From positions 1-64,000 of the forward strand of contig JAFLUB010000002.1 in NCBI GenBank assembly GCA_022509025.1: a stretch of DNA of 64,000 nt. Reading direction: 5' to 3'. A program made the position numbers and the translations under genes. Shown here piece after piece: positions 27,397 through 38,049 of the stretch (position 1 is its first letter; each line of letters opens with the position of its first letter). Source of the DNA: Oscillospiraceae bacterium (GTDB lineage: Bacteria > Bacillota > Clostridia > UBA1381). The notes under the pieces were generated by a model. That model saw only the letters and a list, made by a program, of their open reading frames with translations. It made no database searches and had not been told where the DNA came from.

Positions 27397-28731
27397 GTGG
27401 ATACAATGACTAAACAGGATATATTGAATTTGGTTGAGGAGGAGGACGTCAGCTTTGTAAGGCTTCAGTTTACAGATATACTCGGAACAATGCGCAATAT
27501 GGCGATTACGACTTCTAAGCTTGAGGATGCGCTTGATAATGAGTGTATGTTTGACGGCTCTTCAATAAAGGGATTTGTGGGTATTGAGGAAAGCGATTTA
27601 TATCTTCATCCTGATCTTGATACATTCACTATTTTCCCGTGGCGTCCGCATCAGGGCAAAGTGGCAAGACTGATATGCGATGTGTATAAACCGGACGGCA
27701 CGCGCCTTGAAAGCGATCCGCGCCGTATTTTGCAGGACGTTGTCAAAGAAGCGGCAGATTTGGGATATACATTTGAAGTAGGACCTGAATGCGAGTTCTT
27801 CCTGTTCAACACGGACGAAAGAGGAAATCCAGTTATCGACCCGCATGACAATGCCGGATATTTTGACCTTGCCCCGCTTGATAACGGTGAAAACTGCCGC
27901 CGTGAAATATGCCTCACTCTTGAGGAAATGGGTTACGTGGTAGAATCTTCACATCACGAAATGGCGCCGGGGCAGCATGAAATAACCTTCCGCTATGATG
28001 ACGCATTGAGAACGGCTGACAGAATTGTTACGTTCAGAACAGTTGTTAAAACAATCGCAAAAAGAAACGGACTCCATGCAACGTTCATGCCGAAGCCGAT
28101 GGAGGGGCAGAACGGAAGCGGAATGCATTTTACAATGTCGCTGAAAAAGGACGGTAAGAATGTATTCTGCAATGAAACGGACAAGGGAAAGCTGTCCGAT
28201 ACCGCATATAAATTCATAGCGGGACTTCTGAAATACACCCCTGATATGGCGTGTCTTACAAATCCAACGGTAAATTCATATAAGAGATTTATCCCGGGAT
28301 ATGAAGCGCCGTGTTATATATCATGGTCGGAGAGCAACAGAAGCTTACTCGTAAGGGTCCCGTCATCAAGAAAAGGCAACGACGCACGCGTTGAACTGAG
28401 GTCGCCTGACCCCACAGCGAACCCGTATCTTGCAATTGCCGCGTGTCTTCGAGCAGGACTGAACGGCATAAAGAACAACGAAGAGCTTCCGCCGAGTATT
28501 GATGTGAATATCTATAAGCTGTCTGATAAGGAAAGAGAATATCTCGGCATAAAGAGTCTGCCGATAAGTCTTAACGAGGCAATAAGAATAGGAAGGAAAT
28601 CAGAGTTTATAGCAGAGCTTTTAGGAGCGAAATTTGCTGAGAGCTACTTTGCCGCGAAGGAAGAGGAATACGGAGAATACCGCTGCACTATCAATCAGTG
28701 GGAAATTGAGAAATATCTTATAGAATATTAA
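27397..28731 (+). CDS. glnA: Glutamine synthetase type I
   Basis: 'FDGSSIKGFVGIEESDLYLHPD', 'NGSGMHFTMSL', 'NPYLAIAACLRAGLNGI'. Confidence 0.97.
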   Translation: MDTMTKQDILNLVEEEDVSFVRLQFTDILGTMRNMAITTSKLEDALDNECMFDGSSIKGFVGIEESDLYLHPDLDTFTIFPWRPHQGKVARLICDVYKPDGTRLESDPRRILQDVVKEAADLGYTFEVGPECEFFLFNTDERGNPVIDPHDNAGYFDLAPLDNGENCRREICLTLEEMGYVVESSHHEMAPGQHEITFRYDDALRTADRIVTFRTVVKTIAKRNGLHATFMPKPMEGQNGSGMHFTMSLKKDGKNVFCNETDKGKLSDTAYKFIAGLLKYTPDMACLTNPTVNSYKRFIPGYEAPCYISWSESNRSLLVRVPSSRKGNDARVELRSPDPTANPYLAIAACLRAGLNGIKNNEELPPSIDVNIYKLSDKEREYLGIKSLPISLNEAIRIGRKSEFIAELLGAKFAESYFAAKEEEYGEYRCTINQWEIEKYLIEY

Positions 28732-28758
28732 ACAATTTTCCGATAGGAGGTAACAGCG

Positions 28759-29280
28759 GTGGAACGAGTTATACTGGCTTTTTCAAAGACAGAAACAGCC
28801 GATAAAATAAGAAGAATGCTTGACGGCAGCGCCTACGAGGTCTATGCAGTCTGCCACTCCAAAGCGGAGCTTCTGCGTTCCATTACGGATATAGACGATG
28901 TGCTTATAATCATGGGATATAAACTCCCGGACGCTGTCGCAGACGATGTTTTTGAGGATCTTCGCGATGGACAGAAGCTTATGAGTATAGTTAAGGCGGG
29001 CGCGCATGAGATATATAATCAGGATATCTTCGTTGTGACGCTACCCGTGAACAGGCAGATTCTTATAAATTCTATTGAAACATTTGTGGGAATTATCGAG
29101 AGGCGCAAGCATAGAGTTAAGCGTACTCCCGAGGAGGAAAAAATAATTATTGACGCGAAAGCGTATCTGATGGAAAATCATAGCATGACCGAGGAGCAGG
29201 CGCACAGGTTTATCCAGAAGAGAAGTATGGATACAGGCGCAAAATTTATTGATACTGCAAGGCAGATTCTCGGCAGGTAA
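28759..29280 (+). CDS. ANTAR-domain RNA-binding regulator with degenerate receiver domain
   Basis: C-terminal 'EEEKIIIDAKAYLMENHSMTEEQAHRFIQKRSMDTGAKFIDTARQIL' is ANTAR-like; downstream of glnA. Confidence 0.85.
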   Translation: MERVILAFSKTETADKIRRMLDGSAYEVYAVCHSKAELLRSITDIDDVLIIMGYKLPDAVADDVFEDLRDGQKLMSIVKAGAHEIYNQDIFVVTLPVNRQILINSIETFVGIIERRKHRVKRTPEEEKIIIDAKAYLMENHSMTEEQAHRFIQKRSMDTGAKFIDTARQILGR

Positions 29281-29307
29281 TACGAAAACAGGGAGATGAT
29301 TAAAAAA

Positions 29308-30150
29308 ATGCAGAAATTCAAATTCACAAAAATGCACGGGGCGGGTAATGATTATATATATGTAAACTGCTTCGAGGAAAAGGTGGAGGATATTAACGCG
29401 ACAGCCAAAGCCGTTAGCGACAGACATTTCGGTATTGGCTCCGACGGACTTGTGCTTATATGCCCGTCGGATAAAGCGGATTTCAGAATGGATATGTACA
29501 ACAGCGACGGTTCACAGGCGGAGATGTGCGGTAATGCTACGCGCTGCGTCGGTAAATATGTATATGACAGAGGACTTACCGATAAAACGCAGATTACGCT
29601 TGAAACACTCGCGGGAATAAAAATTCTTGACCTTAACGTAAAAGACGGAAAAGTAGAGAGCGTTTGCGTGAACATGGGTTCGCCTGAGTTGACGCCTGAG
29701 AATATTCCGATTGATTCACCGCTTGACCGTTTTATAAGCGAAAAAGTCGAGGTGGACGGTAAGGAATACGCTGTAACAGGTGTGAGTATGGGTAATCCTC
29801 ATGCTGTTACGTTTATTGACGATACCGACAGCCTTGAAATTGAAAAGCTCGGTCCTGAGTTTGAGAATCATAAGCTATTCCCTAAGCGAATCAATACTGA
29901 GTTTGCCCAGATTGTTGACAGAGGAACAATAAAAATGCGCGTCTGGGAAAGAGGCGCGGGCGAAACTCTTGCCTGCGGAACAGGCGCGTGCGCGACGCTG
30001 GTGGCGGCAAGTCTTAACGGACTTACGGACGATGAGGCGGATTTGATACTTCTCGGCGGCACGCTCCATATCCGCTGGGACAGAGAAGAAAACAAGGTAT
30101 ATATGACAGGTCCCGCAAAGTTTGTCTTTGACGGTGAAATAGAATTATAA
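29308..30150 (+). CDS. dapF: Diaminopimelate epimerase
   Basis: 'FTKMHGAGNDYIYVNCF', 'AEMCGNATRCVGKY', 'ETLACGTGACATLVAA'. Confidence 0.96.
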   Translation: MQKFKFTKMHGAGNDYIYVNCFEEKVEDINATAKAVSDRHFGIGSDGLVLICPSDKADFRMDMYNSDGSQAEMCGNATRCVGKYVYDRGLTDKTQITLETLAGIKILDLNVKDGKVESVCVNMGSPELTPENIPIDSPLDRFISEKVEVDGKEYAVTGVSMGNPHAVTFIDDTDSLEIEKLGPEFENHKLFPKRINTEFAQIVDRGTIKMRVWERGAGETLACGTGACATLVAASLNGLTDDEADLILLGGTLHIRWDREENKVYMTGPAKFVFDGEIEL

Positions 30151-30268
30151 TATAACTGCAAGGCAGCATCGTTGCCGTAGCGTTATGTTTCAATGTTCTT
30201 AAGGGTGTCCAAATTTTAATTTGGGTAACACCCTAAGGTTATTACAATAACAGAAAGGAAAAATAAAA

Positions 30269-31480
30269 ATGGCAAAGATTAACGATAATTATTTAAAACT
30301 GCCTGGCGCGTATCTGTTTTCAACAGTCGCAAGAAAGTCGGCTGAGTTCAGCGCCGCACATCCTGACAGAGAAATTATTAAGATGAGTATAGGCGATGTA
30401 ACAAAACCTCTTGCTCCCGCTGTTATTGAGGCAATGCACAAGGCGGTTAACGAGATGGGCACAGCGGAAGGCTTCCGCGGCTACGGACCTGAGCAGGGAT
30501 ATGATTTTCTGAGAGATAAAATTGTAGAAAAGGATTATAAGGCAAGAGGTATTGATATTGCTCCGGATGAAATTTTCATCTCAGACGGAGCAAAGTCAGA
30601 CTGCGGAAATATCGGTGATATTTTTTCAATAGATAATAAGGTTGCCGTATGCGACCCCGTGTACCCCGTATATGTTGACACAAATGCAATGGCAGGCAGA
30701 GCGGGCGAATTTGTCGGAGAACACTGGACTAACCTCTACTATATGCCATGCACTGAGGAAAACGGTTTCATGCCGTCAATCCCGACAGAGAAGGTGGATA
30801 TAATATATCTTTGCTTCCCGAATAACCCCACAGGCGTTGCCGCAACGCGCGAGCAGTTAAAGCCGTGGGTTGAGTATGCAAAGAAGAATGACGCGGTTAT
30901 TCTTTACGACAGTGCGTATGAGGCGTTTATAACAGACCCTGACGTGCCGCACAGCATTTATGAGATAGAGGGCGCAAAGGAAGTTGCAATTGAATTTCGA
31001 AGCTTTTCAAAGACAGCAGGCTTTACAGGTACACGCTGCGCGTACACGGTAGTGCCGCATGCTTTAAAAATTGACGGAACAGAGCTTAACAGCTTATGGA
31101 ACAGACGTCAGTGTACCAAGTTCAACGGTGTGCCGTATGTTATCCAGAAAGCGGCAGAGGCTGTTTATTCCGATGAGGGACAGAAGCAGACAAAGGAAGC
31201 TATTGCATATTATCTTGAAAATGCCAAGATTATCCGAGAAGCGTTAACGGAAGCGGGACTTACAGTATACGGCGGTGAGAACGCTCCGTACATATGGGCT
31301 AAAACGCCGGACAATATGAAATCATGGGAGTTCTTTGATAAAATCCTTGAAGAAGCGGGAGTTGTGACAACTCCGGGTTCAGGCTTCGGACCGAGCGGCG
31401 AGGGATACGTGAGACTTACGGCTTTTTCAACTAAGGAGAACACCATTAAGGCTATGGAGAAGATTAAGAAGATTTTGTAA
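30269..31480 (+). CDS. dapL: LL-diaminopimelate aminotransferase
   Basis: '[28 protein letters not shown]...[12 protein letters not shown]', '[22 protein letters not shown]'. Confidence 0.95.
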   Translation: MAKINDNYLKLPGAYLFSTVARKSAEFSAAHPDREIIKMSIGDVTKPLAPAVIEAMHKAVNEMGTAEGFRGYGPEQGYDFLRDKIVEKDYKARGIDIAPDEIFISDGAKSDCGNIGDIFSIDNKVAVCDPVYPVYVDTNAMAGRAGEFVGEHWTNLYYMPCTEENGFMPSIPTEKVDIIYLCFPNNPTGVAATREQLKPWVEYAKKNDAVILYDSAYEAFITDPDVPHSIYEIEGAKEVAIEFRSFSKTAGFTGTRCAYTVVPHALKIDGTELNSLWNRRQCTKFNGVPYVIQKAAEAVYSDEGQKQTKEAIAYYLENAKIIREALTEAGLTVYGGENAPYIWAKTPDNMKSWEFFDKILEEAGVVTTPGSGFGPSGEGYVRLTAFSTKENTIKAMEKIKKIL

Positions 31481-31509
31481 TTGACAAATCCTGTAGCTTG
31501 TAATAAAAT
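31481..31509 (+). promoter_or_regulatory. gltB promoter
   Basis: TTGACA-N17-TAAAAT. Confidence 0.8.
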
Positions 31510-31515
31510 ATATTG

Positions 31516-31590
31516 AGTTGAAACAAAGGCGTTTTGATTATGTGCATATCACTTTAGAGGGATATGTATATATTCAATACGCCTTTTCTC
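31516..31590 (+). promoter_or_regulatory. gltB leader attenuator with 9-bp hairpin and AAAGGC hexaloop overlapping terminator
   Basis: AGTTGAAAC-AAAGGC-GTTTTGATT hairpin; AAAGGCGTTTTGAT pairs with ATTCAATACGCCTTTT. Confidence 0.7.
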
Positions 31591-31614
31591 ATATTACGAA
31601 AGGAAGTAACAAAA

Positions 31615-34600
31615 ATGGAGTATAACGGACTACCTGAAAAACAAGGTCTTTACGACCCGCAATTTGAGCATGACGCCTGCGGTATAGGTTGTATTGCCAA
31701 TATAAAGGGAAACAAGTCGCATAACATCATAAACCAGGCAATTCAGATATTGAAGAATCTCGCTCACCGCGGCGGTGTCGGCAGCGAACCGGACACGGGC
31801 GACGGCGCGGGCATTCTTATTCAGATGCCTCATGCGTTTATGAAAAAGGTATGCAAGAACGAGGGGATAAAGCTCCCAAAGAAAGGTGATTACGGCGTCG
31901 GTATGCTGTTTTTGTCACCTGACGAGGATACACGTGAGGAAAGCCTGAATAAGCTTACCGATATTATAAACCGTGAAAAACAGACGCTTCTCGGTATAAG
32001 AGAGGTGCCTGTTTATGAGGTGTGTATCGGTAACAGCGCAAGGGAGGCAATGCCGCATATTGTTCAGGTGTTTATAGGTAAGGGCGAAGAAATGAGCGCG
32101 GACGATTTTGAAAGACGTCTGTACATAATCGGTAAAATAGCCGAAAAGGAGATAAGAAAGAGCGGAAGCGATAATTATTTCTATTTTGCGTCCCTTTCTG
32201 CGAGAACTTTAGTATATAAGGGTATGCTCACGCCTGATCAGGTAAACGAATTTTATCTTGACTTGAAGGATGTGGACATGGAAACGGCAATCGCGCTTGT
32301 GCATTCGCGTTTCTCGACCAACACATTCCCGTCATGGGAAAGAGCGCATCCTAACAGATATATTATTCATAACGGAGAAATCAACACTATACGCGGTAAT
32401 GTAAACTGGGTAAAGGCGAGAGAAAGAATGTTTGCTACTCCTGAATTTGAGGGTGATATGGATAAAATTCTGCCTGTTATCAACGAGGACGGCTCTGACT
32501 CCGCAATGCTTGATAACTATTTGCAGTTCCTGCATCTTTCAGGCTTTTCTTTGCCGCGCGCGGTTATGATGACAATTCCGGAGCCGTGGGAGAATAACGA
32601 CAACATGGATCCTGAAATGAAATCATTCTATGAGTATCATTCATGTATCACAGAGCCGTGGGACGGTCCTGCTGCGGTCGCGTTCACTGACGGACGCTTT
32701 GTTGGCGCAACGTTAGACAGAAACGGTTTAAGACCGGCGCGTTACTATCTGACTTCAGATGATACGATTATCCTGTCATCTGAGGTTGGCGTTACTGATG
32801 TTGACCAGTCAAAGATTATAAAGAAAGAACGTTTGCATCCGGGTAAGATGCTTTTAATCGACACTGAAAAAGGTAAGATTATTTCCGATGAAGAAATCAA
32901 GAAATATGAAGCGGTGCATAAGCCGTACAGTAAGTGGGTAAAGCAAACACTTGTTGAGCTTCAGGACTTACCTTTAGAGACAAGCAAAAAGGGCGATACA
33001 TGGCATGACCTTGTTCAGCATTTAAAGGACGCGACAAAAGGAGTAAACGAGCATCTTATGCTTAAGCACTTTATCGCGCTTGAAAATATGTTCGTAAACC
33101 GTGAAAACGGAGAGGATACATTACCGCTTCTGACACGTCAGAAGATATTCGGCTACACATGGGAGGACGTTAACACAACGATTAAGTCAATCGTTGAGAA
33201 GTCGGATGACCCGATAGGAGCAATGGGTACGGATATACCGCTTGCTGTACTGTCAGAAAAGCCGCAGCTTTTATATAACTACTTCAAGCAGCTTTTCGCG
33301 CAGGTAACTAACCCGCCTATAGACGCGATACGCGAGCAGATTGTAACATCAACATATACATTGTTCGGTTGTGAGCAAAACCTTTTAACTTCATCTGAAT
33401 TGAACTGCCGTAAGGTAAGAGCGCTAAGCCCGATGCTTACAAACGAAGAACTGCAGAAATTAAGAAACATTGACCTTGAAGGCTTCAAATCCATAACTAT
33501 TCCGTCTCTGTTTAACAAAAACCAGGAAGACGATATGGAAATGGCTATGGAAACAATATTTGAGGCGGCTGACATAGCTATAGAGAACGGATATAATATC
33601 ATTATCCTTTCAGATAAGGGCGCAGACAGAAATAAAGCGCCTATCCCCGCGCTGCTTGTAGCTTCGGGACTTCATCATCACCTTATAAGGAAAGGTACGC
33701 GTATGAAGGTTTCGATAGTCCTTGAATCGGGCGAACCGAGAGAGGTACATCATTTTGCGTGCCTCATCGGCTACGGTGTAAACGGTGTAAATCCGTATAT
33801 GGCATACGAGGCTATAGAGAATCTTATCAATGAAAAACTTCTTGACTGTACTTATGAGGAAGGTGTAAAACGCTTTAATAAGGCTTGCACAAAGGGTATT
33901 GTCAAGGTTATGTCCAAAATGGGTATTTCAACAATACAGTCGTATCAGGGCGCGCAGATTTTTGAGGCGCTCGGCATTGCACAGAGTGTTGTTGAAAAGT
34001 ACTTCACAGGCACGACCACGCGTATCGGCGGTATGGGACTTGAGCATATCCAGAAAGAGGTGCTTTTGCGTCACAGCGAAGCATTTGATAAGGTGAGCGG
34101 CAAAAAGGCGCTTAAGACAGGCGGAGATTACAAGTGGAGAGCCAAGGGTGAATACCACATGTTTAACCCGGAAAGTATCTACAAGCTGCAAATGGCATGC
34201 CGCACGGGAGATTATAAGCTCTACAAAGAATATGCGCGTGAGATGGACGAACATCAGCAGCATCAGTGCACAATCCGCGGTATGCTTGACATTAAGACGA
34301 TTGAAAAGCCGATTGCAATAGATCAGGTTGAAAGTGTTGAGAGTATTGTAAAGCGTTTCAAAACCGGTGCGATGTCCTACGGTTCAATCTCGCTTGAAGC
34401 GCATGAGTGTCTGGCGATTGCTATGAACAGACTCGGCGGAAAGTCAAACAGCGGTGAGGGCGGCGAGAATCCGGAAAGATATATCCCTGACGAAAACGGA
34501 GACAGCCGTTCAAGCGCGATAAAACAAGTCGCATCGGGACGTTTCGGCGTACATATTCACTATTTGCAGAACGCAAAGGAAATTCAGATAAAGATGGCAC

Positions 34601-36306
34601 AGGGCGCGAAGCCGGGCGAGGGCGGACATCTGCCGGGCGGTAAGGTGTATCCGTGGATTGCAAAGGCTCGTCACTCCACGCCGGGTGTGGGACTTATTTC
34701 GCCGCCTCCGCACCATGATATATATTCAATAGAGGATTTGGCGCAGCTTATCCATGATCTCAAAAACGCTAATCGTGACGCGAGAGTTACAGTTAAGCTT
34801 GTTTCAGAAGCAGGCGTTGGTACAATCGCAGTCGGAGTTGCAAAGGGCAGAGCGGACGTTATACTTGTATCGGGCTATGACGGCGGTACGGGCGCTGCTC
34901 CAAAGACGAGCGTACGTCACGCCGGACTCCCGTGGGAGCTTGGAGTTGCTGAAACTCATCAGGCGCTTTTGATGAACAACCTCCGTAACAGAGTTGTTAT
35001 TGAAACTGACGGTAAGCTTTTAACAGGACGCGACGTTGCGGTAGCGGCGCTTCTGGGCGCGGAGGAATTCGGTTTTGCAACAGGTCCGCTGATTGCTATA
35101 GGCTGCGTAATGATGCGCGTATGTAATCTTGACACGTGTCCTGTCGGAGTGGCGACGCAGAGCCCGAAGCTAAGAAAGCGTTTTTGCGGTAAGCCGGAGT
35201 ATGTGGAAAACTTCATGAAGTTTATCGCGCAGGATTTACGTGAGTGGATGGCTAAGATAGGAGTTAAGACGGTTGACGAAATGATAGGTCATGTTGAAAG
35301 ACTCTCGCAGAAAACAACAGAGGACAACTGGAAAGCGAAGGAGGTTGATCTTTCATCACTTCTCTATCAGCCGAAAATCTGCTCAAACGACTATGAGCGT
35401 TATCATAATGAGATGCAGGATCATGAGCTATATAAGACGCTTGACATGAACACGCTCCTAAAGCTTTGCGAGCCAGCGATAAAGGACGGCAAGAAGATAG
35501 AAGCGAAGCTTGAAATCACGAATATAAACCGTGTCACAGGAACAATTGTTTCATCTGAAATTGCAAGAGCGCATGGAGAAAAGGGACTTCCGGCAGACAG
35601 CATAAAGCTGAGTTTTGTCGGAAGCGCAGGACAGAGCTTTGGCGCATTCCTTGCTCCGGGTGTGACAATGAAGCTTGAGGGCGACAGTAACGACTATATA
35701 GGCAAGGGGCTTTCGGGCGGTAAGATAATCGTTGTGCCGCCAAAAGAGGCACAGTTTGAACCGGGCGAGAATGTAATTATTGGTAATGTCGCATTCTACG
35801 GCGCAACGAGCGGCGAAGCGTATATATGCGGTAACGCTGGAGAGCGTTTCTGCGTAAGAAATTCCGGTATGACCGCCGTTGTCGAGGGTATAGGCGACCA
35901 CGGCTTAGAGTATATGACAGGCGGCTGCGTTGCGGTAATCGGTAAAACAGGCAGAAACTTTGCTGCCGGTATGTCGGGCGGTGTAGCGTATGTTTATAAT
36001 AAGGCTGGTGACCTCGAAAAGAACTGCAATAAGGAGCTTGTAAACTGTGAGGCGCTTTCGGATAAGGATGAGGCATTGCTGAAAGAAATGCTTCAGAAGC
36101 ATCTTAAGTACACAGACAGTGCCGCGGCGAAAGCCATCCTTGATAACTGGTCTGAAGAACTTAAATACTTTGTGAAAGTAATACCGAATGACTATAAAAA
36201 GGTTATAACTGTTCTTGACGAAGAACTGGAAAAGGGAACGGACAGAGAAGACGCAATGCTTATCGCATTTGAGAATGTTACCGGTAAGAAAGTAGAGATA
36301 GCATAA
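31615..36306 (+). CDS. gltB: Glutamate synthase large subunit
   Basis: 'HDACGIGCIANIKG', 'RFSTNTFPSWERAHPNRYIIHNGEINTIRGN', 'KPGEGGHLPGGKVYPWIAKARHSTPGVGLISPPPHHDIYSIEDLAQLI'. Confidence 0.97.
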   Translation: MEYNGLPEKQGLYDPQFEHDACGIGCIANIKGNKSHNIINQAIQILKNLAHRGGVGSEPDTGDGAGILIQMPHAFMKKVCKNEGIKLPKKGDYGVGMLFLSPDEDTREESLNKLTDIINREKQTLLGIREVPVYEVCIGNSAREAMPHIVQVFIGKGEEMSADDFERRLYIIGKIAEKEIRKSGSDNYFYFASLSARTLVYKGMLTPDQVNEFYLDLKDVDMETAIALVHSRFSTNTFPSWERAHPNRYIIHNGEINTIRGNVNWVKARERMFATPEFEGDMDKILPVINEDGSDSAMLDNYLQFLHLSGFSLPRAVMMTIPEPWENNDNMDPEMKSFYEYHSCITEPWDGPAAVAFTDGRFVGATLDRNGLRPARYYLTSDDTIILSSEVGVTDVDQSKIIKKERLHPGKMLLIDTEKGKIISDEEIKKYEAVHKPYSKWVKQTLVELQDLPLETSKKGDTWHDLVQHLKDATKGVNEHLMLKHFIALENMFVNRENGEDTLPLLTRQKIFGYTWEDVNTTIKSIVEKSDDPIGAMGTDIPLAVLSEKPQLLYNYFKQLFAQVTNPPIDAIREQIVTSTYTLFGCEQNLLTSSELNCRKVRALSPMLTNEELQKLRNIDLEGFKSITIPSLFNKNQEDDMEMAMETIFEAADIAIENGYNIIILSDKGADRNKAPIPALLVASGLHHHLIRKGTRMKVSIVLESGEPREVHHFACLIGYGVNGVNPYMAYEAIENLINEKLLDCTYEEGVKRFNKACTKGIVKVMSKMGISTIQSYQGAQIFEALGIAQSVVEKYFTGTTTRIGGMGLEHIQKEVLLRHSEAFDKVSGKKALKTGGDYKWRAKGEYHMFNPESIYKLQMACRTGDYKLYKEYAREMDEHQQHQCTIRGMLDIKTIEKPIAIDQVESVESIVKRFKTGAMSYGSISLEAHECLAIAMNRLGGKSNSGEGGENPERYIPDENGDSRSSAIKQVASGRFGVHIHYLQNAKEIQIKMAQGAKPGEGGHLPGGKVYPWIAKARHSTPGVGLISPPPHHDIYSIEDLAQLIHDLKNANRDARVTVKLVSEAGVGTIAVGVAKGRADVILVSGYDGGTGAAPKTSVRHAGLPWELGVAETHQALLMNNLRNRVVIETDGKLLTGRDVAVAALLGAEEFGFATGPLIAIGCVMMRVCNLDTCPVGVATQSPKLRKRFCGKPEYVENFMKFIAQDLREWMAKIGVKTVDEMIGHVERLSQKTTEDNWKAKEVDLSSLLYQPKICSNDYERYHNEMQDHELYKTLDMNTLLKLCEPAIKDGKKIEAKLEITNINRVTGTIVSSEIARAHGEKGLPADSIKLSFVGSAGQSFGAFLAPGVTMKLEGDSNDYIGKGLSGGKIIVVPPKEAQFEPGENVIIGNVAFYGATSGEAYICGNAGERFCVRNSGMTAVVEGIGDHGLEYMTGGCVAVIGKTGRNFAAGMSGGVAYVYNKAGDLEKNCNKELVNCEALSDKDEALLKEMLQKHLKYTDSAAAKAILDNWSEELKYFVKVIPNDYKKVITVLDEELEKGTDREDAMLIAFENVTGKKVEIA

Positions 36307-36308
36307 GG

Positions 36309-36412
36309 CAGCCGGCTAAAATCGTCCAGCTCACCACCGAAACCTCGGGGGCAGTACACTCGTACAGCACCCCGATGCCTCGGCAGCAATCTGAACGATT
36401 TTCTCTCGGCTG
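36309..36412. repeat. Long-hairpin element between gltB and gltD
   Basis: CAGCCG/CGGCTG, AAAATCGT/ACGATTTT, CCGA..TCGGGG/CCCCGA..TCGG arms; apical GTAC-ACTC-GTAC. Confidence 0.8.
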
Positions 36413-36432
36413 ACAGAAAGGAATAATTGAAT

Positions 36433-37887
36433 ATGGGAAAACCAACAGGATTTTTAGAATATAAAAGACAGCTTCCCGAGGACAGACCTCCGAAGGAAAG
36501 AATGAAGGACTGGGACGAATTCCATACGCATTTTGATTTGGCGTCATTGCAATTACAGGGCGCGAGATGTATGGATTGCGGTATTCCGTTCTGCCACGCC
36601 GGAAAGCAGGTGGGAAGAACATCAATTGGTTGTCCGCTTAATAACCTCATTCCGGAATGGAATGACCTTGTATACAGAGGCGATATGGACGAGGCATACA
36701 GGAGATTATCTCTTACGAATAACTTCCCTGAGTTCACGGGCAGAGTGTGTCCCGCGCTGTGTGAAGGCTCATGTACGCTCGGTATGCATGACCCTGCCGT
36801 TACGGTAAGAAATATTGAGTGTCATATAATAGACACCATGTTTGAAGAGGGCAAGGTTGAAGTAAGAATACCCGAAAAGTCAACAGAAAAGCGTGTTGCT
36901 GTTGTCGGCAGCGGTCCGGCAGGCCTTGCCTGCGCTGACCAGCTTAACCAGATGGGACACCGTGTGACGGTGTTCGAGAGAGCAGACAGAGCCGGCGGAC
37001 TTCTGATGTATGGTATTCCGAACATGAAGCTCGATAAAAAGGTTGTTGAACGCAGAGTTGAGCTTATGGAAAAGGAAGGTATAACCTTCAAACTGAATAC
37101 CGATATAGGCAAAAACTATCCGGCTGTAAAGCTTGTTAACGAGTTTGACGCGGTAGTACTTTGCTGCGGCGCAACGAAACCGAGAGCGCTTACTGTTGAG
37201 GGCGCAGATTTAAAGGGTGTGCATTACGCCGTTGACTTCCTGAAAGCTAACACAAAAAGCTTGCTTGATTCCAATCTTGAGGATAGAATGTTCATTAACG
37301 CCAAGGATAAAAACGTAATTGTTATAGGCGGCGGTGATACCGGTACAGACTGTGTCGGCACATCTATAAGACATGGCTGCGCAAGTGTTACACAGCTTGA
37401 GATTATGGCGGAGCTTCCTGAGGAAAGAGCGGCTAATAATCCGTGGCCTGAATGGCCCAGAATAAAAAAGACCGATTACGGTCAGGAGGAAGCTATAGAG
37501 CTGTACGGTCATGATCCGAGAGAGTATCTCACAACAGTCACGAAGATAGAAGCCGACGATAAGGGACAGGTAAAAGCTGTTCATACGGTTCAGGTTGACT
37601 GGTCAACAGGCGCTCCGGTTCCTGTGGAAGGTACGGAGCAGGTGAGACCGTGCGAACTGGTGCTTATAGCTATGGGCTTTGTAGGCCCCGAGCAGGAGCT
37701 TCTTTCACAGCTTACGCTTGAGACAGACCAGAGAAGCAATATTCTTGCGAATGAAGAAGATTATAAGACGAGTCTGAGGGGAGTTTTTGCGGCGGGTGAC
37801 TGCCGCAGAGGTCAGAGTCTTGTCGTATGGGCAATCCGTGAAGGACGCCGCGCGGCTGACGCTGTAGACGAGTATCTGATGAAATAG
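36433..37887 (+). CDS. gltD: Glutamate synthase small subunit
   Basis: '[31 protein letters not shown]', '[10 protein letters not shown]', '[17 protein letters not shown]'. Confidence 0.96.
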   Translation: MGKPTGFLEYKRQLPEDRPPKERMKDWDEFHTHFDLASLQLQGARCMDCGIPFCHAGKQVGRTSIGCPLNNLIPEWNDLVYRGDMDEAYRRLSLTNNFPEFTGRVCPALCEGSCTLGMHDPAVTVRNIECHIIDTMFEEGKVEVRIPEKSTEKRVAVVGSGPAGLACADQLNQMGHRVTVFERADRAGGLLMYGIPNMKLDKKVVERRVELMEKEGITFKLNTDIGKNYPAVKLVNEFDAVVLCCGATKPRALTVEGADLKGVHYAVDFLKANTKSLLDSNLEDRMFINAKDKNVIVIGGGDTGTDCVGTSIRHGCASVTQLEIMAELPEERAANNPWPEWPRIKKTDYGQEEAIELYGHDPREYLTTVTKIEADDKGQVKAVHTVQVDWSTGAPVPVEGTEQVRPCELVLIAMGFVGPEQELLSQLTLETDQRSNILANEEDYKTSLRGVFAAGDCRRGQSLVVWAIREGRRAADAVDEYLMK

Positions 37888-37894
37888 AAAACAC

Positions 37895-37944
37895 ATAAAA
37901 TACAATAACGGCATGGCTTAAGCTATGCCGTTATTGTATTTTAT
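37895..37944. terminator. Intrinsic terminator, long near-perfect palindrome
   Basis: AAAATACAATAACGGCAT/ATGCCGTTATTGTATTTT. Confidence 0.85.
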
Positions 37945-38049
37945 ATAGGGGCTTATAACGCTATGTAAGATGTGGATTGCCTTTTGTTGGTATATATGGT
38001 ATAATTGTAATAACAGGTGTATTAGAATTTTAGATGGAGAAAGAAGAAA

